Shown piece after piece: positions 36,065-48,500 of a stretch of DNA of 64,000 bases. Both the position numbers and the translations under genes were made by a program. The notes beneath the pieces were generated by a model, which was not told the DNA's origin, ran no database searches, and saw only the letters and a program-made list of their open reading frames with translations. Every line of letters starts with the position of its first letter. The first letter of the stretch is position 1. Source of the DNA: Dermacentor variabilis (taxonomy: Eukaryota > Arthropoda > Arachnida > Ixodida > Ixodidae); assembly GCF_050947875.1 (NCBI RefSeq), contig NC_134570.1:109338622-109402621 (forward strand), given 5' to 3'.

Positions 36065-38484
36065 AAGGCATTACATCGAAAACACGTTCCTAAATAGACG
36101 GATACCAGTGACTTGCTTTAGTCAACATTTCACGTTGCTATTCGCCGCTGCGACAAACGTACGACTCATTGTCCTTGCAAGACATATTTGGACGGTCTTA
36201 CCGCATTAGCGGTGTTGAAGTTGGCCGTCTAATTTGTGTGGCAATAACGACGTTGAAGCAACGCCTAAAGGAGGTCTCTCTGAATCCGGCATCCTCGCAC
36301 AGCGTCATGCACGTGCACACGCGGTTCGTCTCGCTTCTGGTGCACTTCCTTAGGACACCAAGATTAAATAATATTGACGGTTCTCCTCCTTTCTAAATCC
36401 CGTCCTTACATAGTAAAGATGCGAAACTGCGTTTGGAACGAAAATAAATGCGCGTTATACAGCGCAACGACTTAAACTTGCCGAGTTTCTCGTAACGCCC
36501 GATACCGACGGTGTGAAGCGCAGCATTAAAGTCGAAGGGGAAGGCGTCTGCGTGGAACCGTGGCTTCGATAAGGATGCAAATCGCGCGGTTATTATAGTG
36601 CCAACGAAAAAAAGCACAGAACGAACGAGCCCCCCCCCCCCCCTACCCAACCACCCGTATCCATATGTTCACTAAAGTTGACTTGATCTAACGGAATAGT
36701 AGCGCGCCCCCCCTCCCCCCCCCCCCAAAAAAAAACGACATTCCTGATAAGGCGAGGCTCTTCAGAACCGCGCGGGGAAACAGCAGCAGGAATATATCTG
36801 CACTTCGTTTCATCCCGCCATCTTGCGATTTGATGCGTGAATTTTCCTCCCATCGGAATTCGCAGTCCCCGAGCAGAACTGCAACTGCGAACGTCGGCGA
36901 CCCTTATCTCTGAAGCAGAAGCAACAAGGAACTTCAAAAATTAAACAGACACACACTTGCAAATGCCACTCCGCGAAATCCGGAAAGGACGTTAATAAAA
37001 GGGAAAAAAGAAGGAAAGGAAACGGGCCAGAAATGCTGTTAGGAGGTTTATTCCGCGATACTGCATGCATAATAAAGCGGACGCGGTAATGGTACTCCTC
37101 TTGCCCAGCAGAAAATAAAGACGACGACGAACACACACACAAAAAAAATGAAAACGAAAGCCCTGACGTTGGCGCAGGCTTCCAACTTGCGTTGCTTCTC
37201 GCCCCGTCTATTTACATTGCTTTCGTCGCTTCCATTGCACCGAGGCAAACTAAAAGCGTTTGTCTTGGCCTAAACAGTGCAGATGATATGCGCAAAGGTT
37301 ATTCCGAACCTCGATGCCCGTTCGAGGCAGCGTCACGGGATAGCGGCAAAAAAAAAAAAAAAACAAAAAAAAGTGCGCGGCTTGATCGAGTCTCCTCCCA
37401 AAGCGTTTACTTTAAGCGAACGCTTATATATATAGTATTAAAAGCTGGCTTCTTTTCCTATGTCTATCCCGAAAACCGGTCTGGCTGTTTCATGCCCGTC
37501 GCTAAGCCTTTGAGCGCATTACAGGTCACGTCGTTAGGTCCTCTGAATGACAGAGCAGCGGCCTCTAGTGGCCTATAGTGGCATATAACCTCTCTGGCTG
37601 ACCTGCTCTGTTTTTTCTTTCTTTTTTCTTTTTTTTCCTGTCTGCCTAGACCTCATCTACGCGACCGTTGACTAAAGGCCTCGGTCTTCTTCTAGGATTC
37701 CGAAGAAGAATAGGGAAGTCCTTTCCTCTGAATTAAAGAACAACCGCTGTCTCATTCTATTTCCAGCTTTCCGTTGAATGAACGTGAACCTCTGTGCTTC
37801 GTCCCGGGAAAAAGAAAGAAGCCCGTTAAGCAGCTTTACAGCGCGATCTTTCTGGAAAACATTAAAAGAACAAACAAGAATACCGACGCTCCTCGTAAAG
37901 GTCGCGACGCATGCTCGAGCTTGCGCTTGACCATTCGCAATGCGTTGCCAGTGAATTATATATGTCGAACGCGTAAACGAAGGACAGTCGCAGAACAAAC
38001 TCGGGCGTGCAAGAAAACGAATGGCTCGTGTGCGAGCCACTTCAGCGCACAGTGTTAGGCACCCCAGAGAGCGAAAGAAATGGCAGCATGCAGAACGACC
38101 GTTGTAAACAGTGGGAGGCGGTCATTTGTTTACGTTAACTTCCGTATGCGTGTACTAGCGCGGGTTGTTCGTGAATAGTGTATTGTGTCAAGCTTGAGTT
38201 CCACAAAACATGACTGCAAGAACAGGATGTGCAGAAGAGGGTCCCAAGGTCAGCAGACCGTGCCAGGACATTGTATACGTAATCGAAGGAAATTAGAAAC
38301 AAGCAGAAAAAGAAAAGCAATATGCAAGCAAGATAAACAAATCCAGAGTAACAATGCAAATATACAAGCAAAGTTGCCTTATCGATAAAACCAGAAATTT
38401 AGGTGAGATACAGAAACGCCGATTAACGGCGAAGAACGACTAGAAGATATTATTAAAGTTTAGAAATCATAACTTTTTTTCCAA
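36065..38484. other. No gene recognised over about 2.4 kb
   Basis: Poly-C runs at 36632-36643 and 36709-36726 and poly-A runs at 36727-36735 and 37349-37372. ORFs of 110-128 codons overlap these runs or each other and show no domain. Confidence 0.45.
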
Positions 38485-38735
38485 AATGGTGGGGTTTTAC
38501 GTGCTAATACCACATTCTGATTATGAGGCACGTCGTAGTGGGGGACTCCGGAAATTTCGACCACCTGCGGTTCTTTACGTTGCAACAGAACGGCTTGTTG
38601 GCCTAGTTGGCCATGTTCTTTACGGGCACCTAAATATAAGAAAACGGGTGTTTTCGCATTTCGCCCTCCTCTAAATGCGGCTGCGGTGGCCGGGATTCGA
38701 TCCTGCGACCTCGTGCTTAGCAGACCAACACAGCA
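38485..38735 (-). mobile_element. tRNA-derived tick SINE, minus orientation
   Basis: The minus strand begins with a tRNA-like head (GTGTTGGTCTGCTAAGCACG, then GGTCGCAGGATCGAATCCCG containing the B box) and continues into the body with ACACCCGTTTTCTTATATTT, AACGTAAAGAACCGCAGGTG, GTCGAAATTTCCGGAGTCCC and TCAGAATGTGGTATTAGCAC, ending near GTAAAACCCCACC. The same head and body order is found at 38775-39015, 56685-56915 and, in part, 58440-58605 and 39165-39260. The head is Pol III-type; the enzyme for movement comes from LINEs. Confidence 0.8.
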
Positions 38736-38774
38736 ATAATAACTTAAACGGAAATGTTATGTAAAGGGAGATTT

Positions 38775-39015
38775 GCTTACCCGCCGTGGTTGCTTAGTGA
38801 CTATGGTGTTGGGCTGCTAAGCATGAGGTCGCGGGATCGAAGCTCGGCCACGGCGGCCACATGTGCATGAGGGCGAAATGCAAAAAACACCTGTGTACTT
38901 AGATTTAGGTGCACGTTAAGGAACGCCTGGTGGTCCAAATTATTCCGGAGTCCCCCACAACGGCGTTCCTGGTAATCAAATCTTGGCTTTGGCACTTAAA
39001 CCGCATAATTTGTTT
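38775..39015 (+). mobile_element. tRNA-derived tick SINE, plus orientation
   Basis: Head: CGCCGTGGTTGCTTAGTGAC (A box), TGTTGGGCTGCTAAGCATGA, GGTCGCGGGATCGAAGCTCG (B box, one change). Body: CTGTGTACTTAGATTTAGGT, GCACGTTAAGGAACGCCTGG, then TCCGGAGTCCCCCACAACGG and an end near GGCACTTAAACCGCATAATT. It lies 39 bp from an oppositely oriented copy, making an imperfect inverted repeat of about 240 bp per arm. Confidence 0.82.
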
Positions 39016-39159
39016 TGGTACTCTCTTAAAGTATGATATTATTCAAGGCACTCTGTAAACTATAAGTGCGTCTAAAAACGTATTTGGGCAAGATGGTACG
39101 TTACAATAATTAGAGAAGTCGTTAGGGTCCCCAGTATTTCTTTTTTTGTGTTCATATGC

Positions 39160-39270
39160 TTAGCTCTATGCGGACGTTAAAGAACCCCAGTTCCCCGAAA
39201 TTAATAGCTGCCGTGTCACACGGAGCCCGTACTTCACTTTGGGGCGCCTAAATGGTTAAATTAGGAAATG
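39160..39270 (+). mobile_element. SINE body-like fragment
   Basis: GACGTTAAAGAACCCCAGTT and CCCCGAAATTAATAGCTGCC echo the body segment (CACGTTAAAGAACCCCAGG) of the SINE family next door, but no head is present. It may belong to a related family. Confidence 0.4.
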
Positions 39271-39968
39271 CTTCCCTTCGTGAGTTTTTGTAAAATAGCG
39301 AGATTATAAGTGACTGACTCCAAATTTCCGCGAAATAAATGCCTCTCTATTGCACTAAATGCCTAAACGTTTACAGCATTCCAAAAAAGAAAAAAGCTGG
39401 CTAATGGTTTTAAAGCTTGTTAAGCAGTGGCACTAGCAAAAAAAAAAAAAAGCATCGTGACAAATAGGAATATGGCGCCACCAGACTTCTTAAGGAAGCA
39501 GCGACGTAGTTAAAGATACCAGAGGAAAAAAAAAATATAGCACAAGCGCCCAATGAGTTCTGCCCCCGAGTGCGCAGCGGATGCTTTAGATGTACTGCAC
39601 GTCTGTGTCCAGAGCAAAAGGCCTCACAAGCGAGAATGCTTAGAAGTGTTGCGAGAAGAATAGGCACGCTAGCAGACTTCGAGTGTTTAATTATGGATGT
39701 TAATGCCCGTACGCCGCCATGCAGCATGCTTACTACAAGGAAGACCTGCACGTACTTAGTTAACTATGAGACCGTGTGTGGCAACCCATAAGGACAAAAA
39801 AGAAGAAGAGTATCTCACACTTTTTATGTCTGGTGTGAACTCCGTTCACATTGTTTTAACTGTAAGACGCAGTTTACGTGACGCCACCATACTGTGACGA
39901 TTGGTTCGCTTCTTAGCAATTGAGGTGCTGTCACGGTGCAGGATAGTAAGCAAAGCCCGCTAAGCGCT
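39271..39968. other. No gene seen
   Basis: AT-rich with poly-A runs at 39439-39451 and 39526-39534. Nothing recognised. Confidence 0.45.
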
Positions 39969-40165
<197 letters not shown>

Positions 40166-40224
40166 CTTCATATAATACTAATCAAGTTCTGGCAAGCAAC
40201 TTTGTTGCGCTAAAGTTCACTACG

Positions 40225-40488
40225 TTGGGTGTGGGTGGTGGCTCCTCTTCCAAGTCCGAGTCCAGGGGACCGTCAAGTCCGCACCAACGCACCCCAGCAG
40301 CCTTCCTCGAATGGTTCCCGCCGACGTCGCTGCCCGGAGACGAAATGACATCGCGGAGGCTTCTGGACTGGCCGGTTGAAGGCCTTGCACGCCGGAGCCC
40401 ACCTAGCCCTACGAGCGCGCACCTTTGCACGCCAAGTCGTCTTCCGCCGATTCCAACTGCCGACGTCGATTGCTTTTCAACTTGACAC
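40225..40488 (+). CDS. Unrecognised ORF, possible exon or transposon fragment
   Basis: An open frame of about 86 codons ends at a TGA near 40485. It contains GGGSSSKSESRGPSSPHQRT, EWFPPTSLPGDEMTSRRLLD and SAHLCTPSRLPPIPTADVDC. It is rich in Ser and Pro, and third positions are mostly G or C while the flanks are AT-rich, which is what coding sequence would show. There is no ATG at its 5' end, so it would have to be an exon or the truncated end of a longer ORF. I do not recognise the family. An AATAAA-like AATAAAAAATTAAT lies 30 bp downstream. The alternative is a chance ORF in a GC-rich repeat. Confidence 0.3.
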
Positions 40489-43400
40489 AAACCCACCAGG
40501 GTAATCAACAATACAAATAAAAAATTAATGAGACTAATAAAGGTAGCAATAAGAAAAACGAGCTGAAATAAAATAAGAACATTTAAAGGAAAAAAATTGC
40601 CTCTCCCGTAATCGAGAGTAGATGTAAGTACGAAATAGCTACAGGCAAAGCAGATTGGTTGACGATAATACTAGCCGCAATCTCAAAATGAGTGCAGCGC
40701 ATGTCCACAAGGGCACACCCCACCGCACCGCACCACGACATACGGTGCACTGGTCCATATGGATGCAATAGTTTCCTGTCACAAACAGAAAGAACTCATC
40801 ACGAGTCTCGTCTCGGTCAAACAGCCATCCGCGGCGCGCCGGACGTTGTTGCGGACCTCACGGACTGCGGGCGCTGAAAGGAGCACAGGGAACTGTCTCA
40901 GCACCAAAAGATGACAGTCAAGTGTATGGTGCCCTATATCTGCCTTTTGAACGTCGCCCCCTATTGGAAATGACAAATAAAACTTCAGCGTTCTAGAAGT
41001 TACAGCTTGAGTGATATTGTCAACAAACATTGGGAAGAACTCGGAAGCAATATTCTTTTTGTAATTTATTTGGGGAGTAATTAGCGTATGTGATGCGGTC
41101 TTGAATGGTTGCCCGGGCGATCTCGTTTCGTTCTCGCAACGATGCTCGGATGTGCTCGTTTCGTTCTCGCTCCGTTCTCTTCTTGAGTGAGCGGATAACG
41201 TCTCTGGCTTTTGGCTCAAGGTCTCTCGAAGGTCGTCGACAACGGGAGCTGAAGAGCACTTCATGCTTAAAAAGACGTCGTGGGTCTCCTTGCTTCCTGC
41301 TCTTCTTCTAGTCACGCGTGGTCTTTGGAATGAAGATTTCCTTTGTAGCGTTGCTATTGGGACGCTCCGCTCTCGCACCGAACTCCCGCGGCACGTCGGT
41401 GTCGTCATTGCGTACAAAGCTCGCGCAGCGCCCTGGTCTCACCATCGCCCTCTACCACGCACTCGCTTTAGGTTTGCATGCAATCCATATACACATTCAA
41501 TATTCATAAGACTGACAATAACGGAGTCGCGACTACTAGATTGCCAAGAACAAATCCTGGTGCGTAAGAAAAAACGCGCTTTAGAATTCATTTGCTTCGA
41601 AACCGCGTTCTCGTAGTGGCGTTCCGATATGCGCACTCTTGCATTGAAAATGCCAACAAGGCGACGTTACCAACTCACCGTGTAGCCTTCTCGGAATTGA
41701 ATCCCGCTTAATACGTCAAGAGACCAGTTTTAAACAAGTCTACTACCTTTGATGAGATATAGGCACCCAAGAGTATAGGAAGTAAGCCGCAGAGATTGCA
41801 AAAATAACGCGGTTTCACCATAAGGGCAAATCAATCAATACCACAGTAACATGTTAGAATATTACACGACGTGTAATACTCGTAGCTGCAGTGGCAGCAT
41901 GAAGTGAACGCAAGCTAAGTAAAGACTAGCTGTTGTTCTAGGGGTCGTCTTTCTGAATCCTGCCATGGGGAGATTTAATTTACGTTTATGAATTAAAGCC
42001 TAGCTATTCCTTAGCGAATTCATCCACACTTTTCCGCATCCGGTATATTACAAACCTCTTTCCTGGGCCGACCCCGGAGGTAGTGCACTGTCGCGCAAAT
42101 AAAATTACATAATTTTAATGCTTGAGTTCTGTTATTGTTTCACACACTTAATAAAGTGTTAAGTCTGAGAAGATTTCACATGAAAAGCAGGCACTGTCGG
42201 CGTTTTGCTTCGTAACATTTATTTGTAGGCTGGCATTCTCAAGCTTCTGAGGAATAATTATGGCACGTATGTAAGACCTGGTATGATCAACTTTGGGGAC
42301 AGAATGGTGTGGCAATGTAACCAGCATTTACCGCATGTCATATAGCATGGCATGGAATATAGCATCATATACCTAAATACAGTATATAGGGAATCTCATC
42401 GCGACGGTCGCAATGACGGCAATAACTCGCTTGGTCTGTCCAGATTAATTGCTATCGCGACAGAATAAATAAAATAGCATACTCGCAACGTATACATGGT
42501 ACAAGATAAACCCTCAAACAACATGCGACGTCGGCCTTCACAGTGCCTCCTTAGACTAAGTCGCTCGCATTTTAACGCTCGTGTAGCATACGTGTAACAG
42601 CCGTGCCGAAGACGCGTCCCAAACAGATGCCAATTCGCTTCCCTAGCGCGGTATCCATAGGGTATTGCGTTCACAACGACGGAAAGGTTATGCAGGCACA
42701 CTGTGGGCCGATCCAGAGGGCGCGGAAGCTTCGAAACTGAGAGACGGCGCGACACGCGGTGCTCATTACTACGTGACGTTCTCTCTTCTCTCTCTTGCGC
42801 ATTCTTTACGTCTGCCTGAAATACAAATGCATTCGCATTGAACTCGGTGCGCGAAATAACTCCCTTTTTTTTTGTACGCTCTCTCGTGCACCACAGCTCG
42901 CGCGCACCGCTGGAGAAACGCAAAGCGGATTCGCGAAACAACGCCCGCAGGGCACGCGGGCGACAATGGAAGTTTGAAGCAAGCAAGCGCGCCCAGGTCG
43001 GTGCAGCCCTATTAAAACCGCGACGTCGTCGAGGCGCCCCCGGGCCGAACCAGTACAGATAGCTTACCCCACCCCCGTAAACACCTGCGCGCGCGATGCG
43101 CAAATAGCGACTATAGCGCGGTCGCTAGAGAGCGCAGGCACACCTGTTTCATATAGGCACGCGATATATTGTTTCCTACAAAGATTGCTACATTCGAGGA
43201 CGGCTTTCTGTGGCAGCGAAGGAAAAGCTGTGGAGCCGAAGCGCCCACGAGTATAGGAAAGAGGGCTCCTGAAACGAATTCCTACATTCACATTACATTA
43301 AGCTGGCGAAGAGAAATCATACGAACAGCTCGTTGACAACAGCAAAAATAAGATAGAAATATACCCCTGAATGCTGAATTTGACTTACCTTACTCCCTTT

Positions 43401-44603
43401 TCTTTCTCTCCCGCTTTCGAGCAAACGCGCAACCGCCGCGCGTGGGAGTTACGTTGATTCGGTATCTGCTCCTAGAAACAGAAAGCGCTGTCAAACTTTC
43501 CTGGACGGCGCAGTAACACGTGCACGTGCAAGTGCAGAGGCTCCGCCCCCTTGAAGCGTTCCTTTCATTGCCTCGGAAAGTTGTCCGGCAGTGTATATAA
43601 TCCGGCTCAAAACCGACTTGCAATGTCGAGCAAGTTACGAGGCGTGCACACTGTCTGGTCGTCAAACGCCACCGTCACGTGTCGCATACGCGGACACCAC
43701 CGTGACTTAACGTGCACTGCGTGCGGTTCGCGGTAAAACGTGGTCCCCTGCTCCGGCGTCGGTTATATTGCTGACGCACTTGTTCGGTATGGTGATGCGC
43801 TAGGCGCGTCTTTGTCTAATTTCTAACTGCCAAAATAACCGCCTGTAATATAACGCTCCTTGTGGTGCGTGAAAGTGACCGCGGCGGGGCACAGGCGCGG
43901 AATGACGCCTCGCGGGAGCGCCACCATTTGCACGTTGGCTCCTCAGACTCGCTCGCGTGCCCCGTAGCCTCCGATACACTGCAAAAAATATTCGAGACAG
44001 ATCGTAAAGTGAACCTTGGCGCCAGTGACTACGGGATCCGCAAGTACGGTGGTGCAGCCGGCGTTGGAAAGAATAGTATGCATGGATTTGCCATAAACTT
44101 CGTCCTTCTGGCTTCGAACGGCTCCGCGAGATATCGAAGTTATCGTATTCTACAAAATATTGGGCCATAGATGCAACTATTTGGAATTATTAAGCTCACG
44201 TAAGCAGAGTCTAATTGCGTTGACGCTTAACGAAACCTGAGTGATTGGAAATTTACGATATATGAAGCGCGATGAACAGCGTCACAAGAAGGAGAAAAGC
44301 CACAAGCACGAAATGAGACAAATCTATGCACTAACCATCGTTCCCGTGGTAGAGGAATGATTGCGGCCCCAGAGCCACCTCCTGTAAATTTTTTTTTATT
44401 GGCAGTTTTAAGGGCCCCGCGGCGCAGAAACTCTGGTGTCGTCGGTGTTGTTCGTGAGTTGACCATGTGTTGACCGCGAGCGAAAGGTTTCTACCAATCA
44501 TAGCGCGGCGCTCGGTTCCTCGCAGCAGGACCAGATGGCGCTGGCCTCTGCGCGTCTGCGGCAGCGGTGGCACCGGCCATGCGGGGGAAAGAACAAAAAG
44601 CAT
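40489..44603. other. No gene recognised over about 4.1 kb
   Basis: Two long ORFs on the minus strand, 40779-41417 (212 codons) and 42396-43103 (235 codons), lie in GC-richer parts, have Arg- and Ser-rich unstructured compositions and no motif; shadow ORFs open on the other strand. A TATA-like GTGTATATAATCC lies at 43592-43604 without a recognisable gene after it. Nothing else could be assigned. Confidence 0.4.
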
Positions 44604-44605
44604 CG

Positions 44606-44818
44606 AACGCGTGGCTCAGTGGTAACGTCTCCGTCTCACACTCCGGAGTCCCTGGTTCGATTCCCACCCAGCCCATCTTGGAAGTTGCTTTTTATTTATG
44701 AAGTGCCTGCCGTGATTTGTCGCTCACGGCCAACGCCGCGGACGCCGACACCGACACCGACGACACCGGCTTTTCTGCGACACGAGCTCCTTAACGCTAT
44801 CGCGTTAAAAGAACCCGA
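44606..44818 (+). mobile_element. Ruka-type tRNA-derived SINE
   Basis: The tRNA-like head has an A box (GTGGCTCAGTGGTAACGTC, 44611) and a B box (GGTTCGATTCC, 44653-44663) at the proper spacing. The body continues GAAGTGCCTGCCGTGATTTG, TCGCTCACGGCCAACGCCGC, a run of GACACCGACACCGACGACAC and ends TTAACGCTATCGCGTTAAAA. I recognise this order from memory as the SINE family described from ixodid ticks under the name Ruka; it is often found inside tick transcripts. It is the strongest single taxonomic marker in the window. It is not a functional tRNA gene because the acceptor stem does not pair. Confidence 0.8.
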
Positions 44819-46460
44819 AAGCTCGCCTTCGCGCATAGCGTTTCCCGGTAAAGATTATGGTTGCATAAGCTGCACTTGCCAGGAAGCGTTGTGCTCTTAA
44901 ATGTTATCGCGTTGTACTCTTAAACGCGTAGCTTAAGCGTCTCCCAAGTAAGCTCTGTGACCTGTTTGTCGTACGATGCATTACTCAACGTGCACGTTCT
45001 CAATCTTGCGCCAAGTACTTCGGTAGGCCACTGTACGAGATGGTGTACCACGATCCAAGTGCACGCTTTCTTTGTGCGCCCCCTCCCCCCCCCCCCCCCC
45101 CCCCAACACGGGCTTATAAGCAAAACAGCGCGTGCGAAGGCGATGCCAGTAACTGGTGCGCTACCTTCAACCAAATCGCGTGTGGGAAATCTTTGCAACA
45201 CTGCATTACCGTGCGTTTCCCACATTTAAATCGAGAACTGCTCACGGGCTCGCCTCAAATTGTTGGGAGTCGTCCTCGTCTGACGTAACACTTCACACAG
45301 ATTTTGAAGTAAAGCATCAAGCAGATCCAACGCAGATGTTAGAATATGTGTGAAGCGAAGGTGTCAGGAAACGGTTAACTAGATGCAACAAAACTAAAAG
45401 CGATTTTGTTACCCTATGCAACGTGTAATATCACGCAATGTTTGGGCACCGCACAGGTTACAACTGTGATATCAAGCAATATTTTCACAACGTATGCATA
45501 ATTACGTTCGCAAGCTCTGCAAGAATACAAAACAGCAGTTCAGGCGAATGCACTTTTGTACGCACAGACGGTGTCACGAGGACGAAGGCGATGGTTGGCG
45601 TTTGTCAGGATAAGACTAGTGAGATGCGTACGCATAAGGAAGTGTGCATACGACGCGAAAGAGAGTGCTAAGGTTGAATATTATACGTCCTTTTCATTCC
45701 TGCGTCGCTGGCCCAATGGAAACCGGCGTACTGTATTCGACAAGGCAGCAACAGCAATGACCAGCAAAGTCCGGGAGAGTTCGCAAAGAAAGCTCGTCGC
45801 TTTGAAACAGCACTGGTTTCGCAGCCTGAAGCCGCGAAAGTGTGCGGTGGTGCCAGTGTACAAGCATACAGGCTAATCTATGGGACGGACAAAGCTTGCC
45901 ACCATTACGAAGCAGTGTTACACCGCAACGCATGTCGACTGTCAATACTATACATCGTAGCTATACTGGAGAATCAACACTACTGTTTAATGAGCAGCGC
46001 GCCCTCTACATACGCCCTGCGCGTCATTAGAATTTAATCACTCCAGGATCACGCTTAAGGTTTGCGGGCTACATGCATCTCTGGGTCCACGCATTCTATT
46101 TATGACGAATGCGCACAATGGCTGTTAAGGACCAATAAAAGCAGGGGACGCATGCGCCTGATATATCGCTTCAAGTCGCCAGACGTCTTCGCTAGGCCTA
46201 ATCCGTGTACAAGGTTTGCGATTCTGCGAAAAGCCAGGAGTGCGCCGCCTGGAAGGTGTTCTCGACGTGAATACACAACCGGAAGTCCATGTTCGGGGGT
46301 AACCACGTTCGGTGGTGGGACGCACTTACAGGAACTCGGCTTCTTTTTTAGAGCGATAGCTCTACTACCCCAGGTACAAATCCAGAAAACGCCTGTTTCC
46401 GTAAATCTGACCTTCAAGCTCAGCCAAGGCCAAAGTGGGACTTAGCCTTCAGGGTTTGGG
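44819..46460. other. No gene seen; poly-C run
   Basis: A poly-C run lies at 45081-45104. ORFs of 60-127 codons overlap on both strands with no motif. Confidence 0.45.
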
Positions 46461-46464
46461 TACG

Positions 46465-46582
46465 GGCTAGTTGGCATTCCACTGCGAATTTGGCTACAGC
46501 TGGTACATAGACAAAAGGACCGAAAAAAAGAGGACGCACATGTTGTCGTCGTTCTTTCGGTTCTCTTGTCTGTGTAGGCGCT
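46465..46582. mobile_element. Foldback element next to repeat copy C
   Basis: Arms 46498-46536 and 46547-46582 are imperfect inverted copies (AGACAAAAGGACCGAAAAAA against TTTCGGTTCTCTTGTCT). It starts with GGGCTAGTTGG, the same word that precedes the foldback at 3743-3906, which suggests one family. Confidence 0.6.
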
Positions 46583-46800
46583 GCGGTCAAGTTTGCACTT
46601 AGTCCGCCATTACCGGCGGCTGCTGCGTACGCCGCGTGGGCGCCCATATCTTGAAAGCGATCTGCGATTTGGACAAAGTGCGCTGAGTGCTGGTAGCTTC
46701 GTATGCGCTGTGATTTCGACGCGTAGTTCGCGCTGAAGCGATACTGCAGCATGAAGGTCAATTCGTTCGCTGCCGCGCCGAGCAGTGTTTGTGTGTTGTC
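46583..46800 (+). repeat. Dispersed repeat family, copy C (partial)
   Basis: Contains CTTGAAAGCGATCTGCGATT, GTGCTGGTAGCTTCGTATGC, and CATGAAGGTCAATTCGTTCG in the same order as copy A. The right-hand part shared by A and B is absent. A foldback element again lies directly beside it. Confidence 0.6.
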
Positions 46801-48359
46801 TTGTGGTGAAATTGTACACGCAGTAGTTGCTGACGGCGCCAAGCACCGTCTGTGTACTTTCCCAAAGTAAGCAAAACCATGCTATAGCTCGACAAACTTA
46901 GTTTTGCCGCGTTCAACCACGACAATTTTTTTTTCTTTTCACACGTCGTTCATCCCTTGCACTTCGCGGCGGTATAACCCAAGCCTGCTGCAGGTTCTCG
47001 CCGCGAGGCTGAACGAAACGAGTTGTAGAAGAGAGAGCCCGCTATTCTCACTCGGCCTTTCTTTTCCTTTCTTCTTTTTTTAGTCCGCAGTCCTCACGTG
47101 CTAATCTTCCCAGGGCCAGGTTGTACTATCTGCTCTTTCTGTCTGTTATCTCTTAGTTTTTTCTCTCTACACGATGAGTCCGCACTATACACTAGCAGGC
47201 CAAATAACCCCGCTTCTAGTGGCCCACCTTCTTCTCCTTTTAGTATGAGAAAGTGAACTTAGCAAATGCATTTTGCAATACAGCTCGGCCGGTGGCACTG
47301 CCACGAAACCCTCCAGTGTGCTTCGCGAAGCACAGGACGTTCAATTTTATTCCTCTCATACACTATATTATTAGCAGGCACGTTCATAGGAGCCCAGGGG
47401 CACAGGAAAGAAAGGTAGGAATGTGAGCGGAATAGCGATACAAACGGGAACGCTCGATGTGACGACGGCTTGGGCGGCACGACATCGTGGCAACAGAGAG
47501 GCGTGCGCAAAACAGCAGGAGGGTGGCTGCAACCGCCTTAAATCATTTACGTAATGCCACAACTCCGCGGCAATGTAGCCAAATCATTGCAACGACAATT
47601 TGACGCGCTAAACGAAGAACTCTACACAAATGAGCGAAATGAACAGTTGGCAAACGCTCCTCTTCGACTGCGGGGACTCGGAAATAATATACGGTTCTTG
47701 AGTGACAGGAAGTGGTTGGACGCATTCCATTATTGTGGCAAAGCGAATCTTCCTTGGTCGGTCGTTTCATAAGACGCTGCACCTAACTATAAACGGACAT
47801 CCCGGATGTAGGACAACCCATTTCCGGTTGCTTGGCGATAGCTTTCTCTGGCAGCACAGCCAGAGCTACGCGCACACGCTCGCACGTGCGGAGCTTCTGC
47901 TTTTGTGTTACGGGGTCAAACAACAGCGATGTTCAGCTGGTGCGTTTCAGTTTTACCAGCTAGTTCAGCTCATGAGTTTTATTTAAGTATTTTCATGAGA
48001 GCACTCTCGGCGCAAAATTACTATCCGTGAAGTAGTGCCAAGGTAAATTGGATATGTAGATCGTTTTCAAGAAGCCAGCATAAATATTCATATAAGTTAT
48101 GAATGCCACGCTGAAGCAACAAATAATCATTTTCCAAAAGACAACACCTCGACGTCGCTTCTTATTTTGCGCTAAGCCAGGCGCTATTAAACTACACGTC
48201 CACCCACACTAAAACGCACTTCAGTAAAATCATACGGCCGGCAAGCGACGCAATATTTGGTATTTCGAAGGAGCGTAGCAAGCCTTTTTATTACAGAAAG
48301 CATTTCTATTGCGAAAAACCACGGAACATCCAGAAACTGAGCAGTCACGAATCCTAAGT
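46801..48359. other. No gene recognised
   Basis: Overlapping ORFs at 47259-47986 on both strands have no motif. Nothing else assigned over 1.5 kb. Confidence 0.45.
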
Positions 48360-48361
48360 AA

Positions 48362-48407
<46 letters not shown>

Positions 48408-48500
48408 AAGAATGAAGAGGAAAGGCAGGGAGGTTAACCAGATATGAGTCTCCGGTTTGCTACCCTACACTGGGGATGGGGGATAGGGGTGAGAAAGATG
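48360..48500 (-). repeat. Dispersed module (GTAGGGTAGC family) with (GA)n tail
   Basis: The minus strand reads CCCAGTGTAGGGTAGCAAAC, CGGAGACTCATATCTGGTTA, ACCTCCCTGCCTTTCCTC and then runs into the (CT)n complement of a (GA)n tract at 48364-48402. This is the clearest copy and defines the family order. Confidence 0.7.

Noticed and set aside
40779..41417. 212-codon ORF on the minus strand
   Set aside because: Low-complexity Arg/Glu/Ser stretches, no motif, shadow ORFs on the other strand.
42396..43103. 235-codon ORF on the minus strand
   Set aside because: Arg/Ala-rich translation of CpG-rich DNA with ORFs open on the opposite strand as well; no motif.
43592..43740. Core promoter (GTGTATATAATCC) with a 61-codon ORF after it
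   Set aside because: The ORF has no motif, and a TATA-like word is expected by chance in 64 kb.
44606..44680. tRNA gene
   Set aside because: A and B boxes are present, but no paired acceptor stem and the sequence continues into a SINE body.
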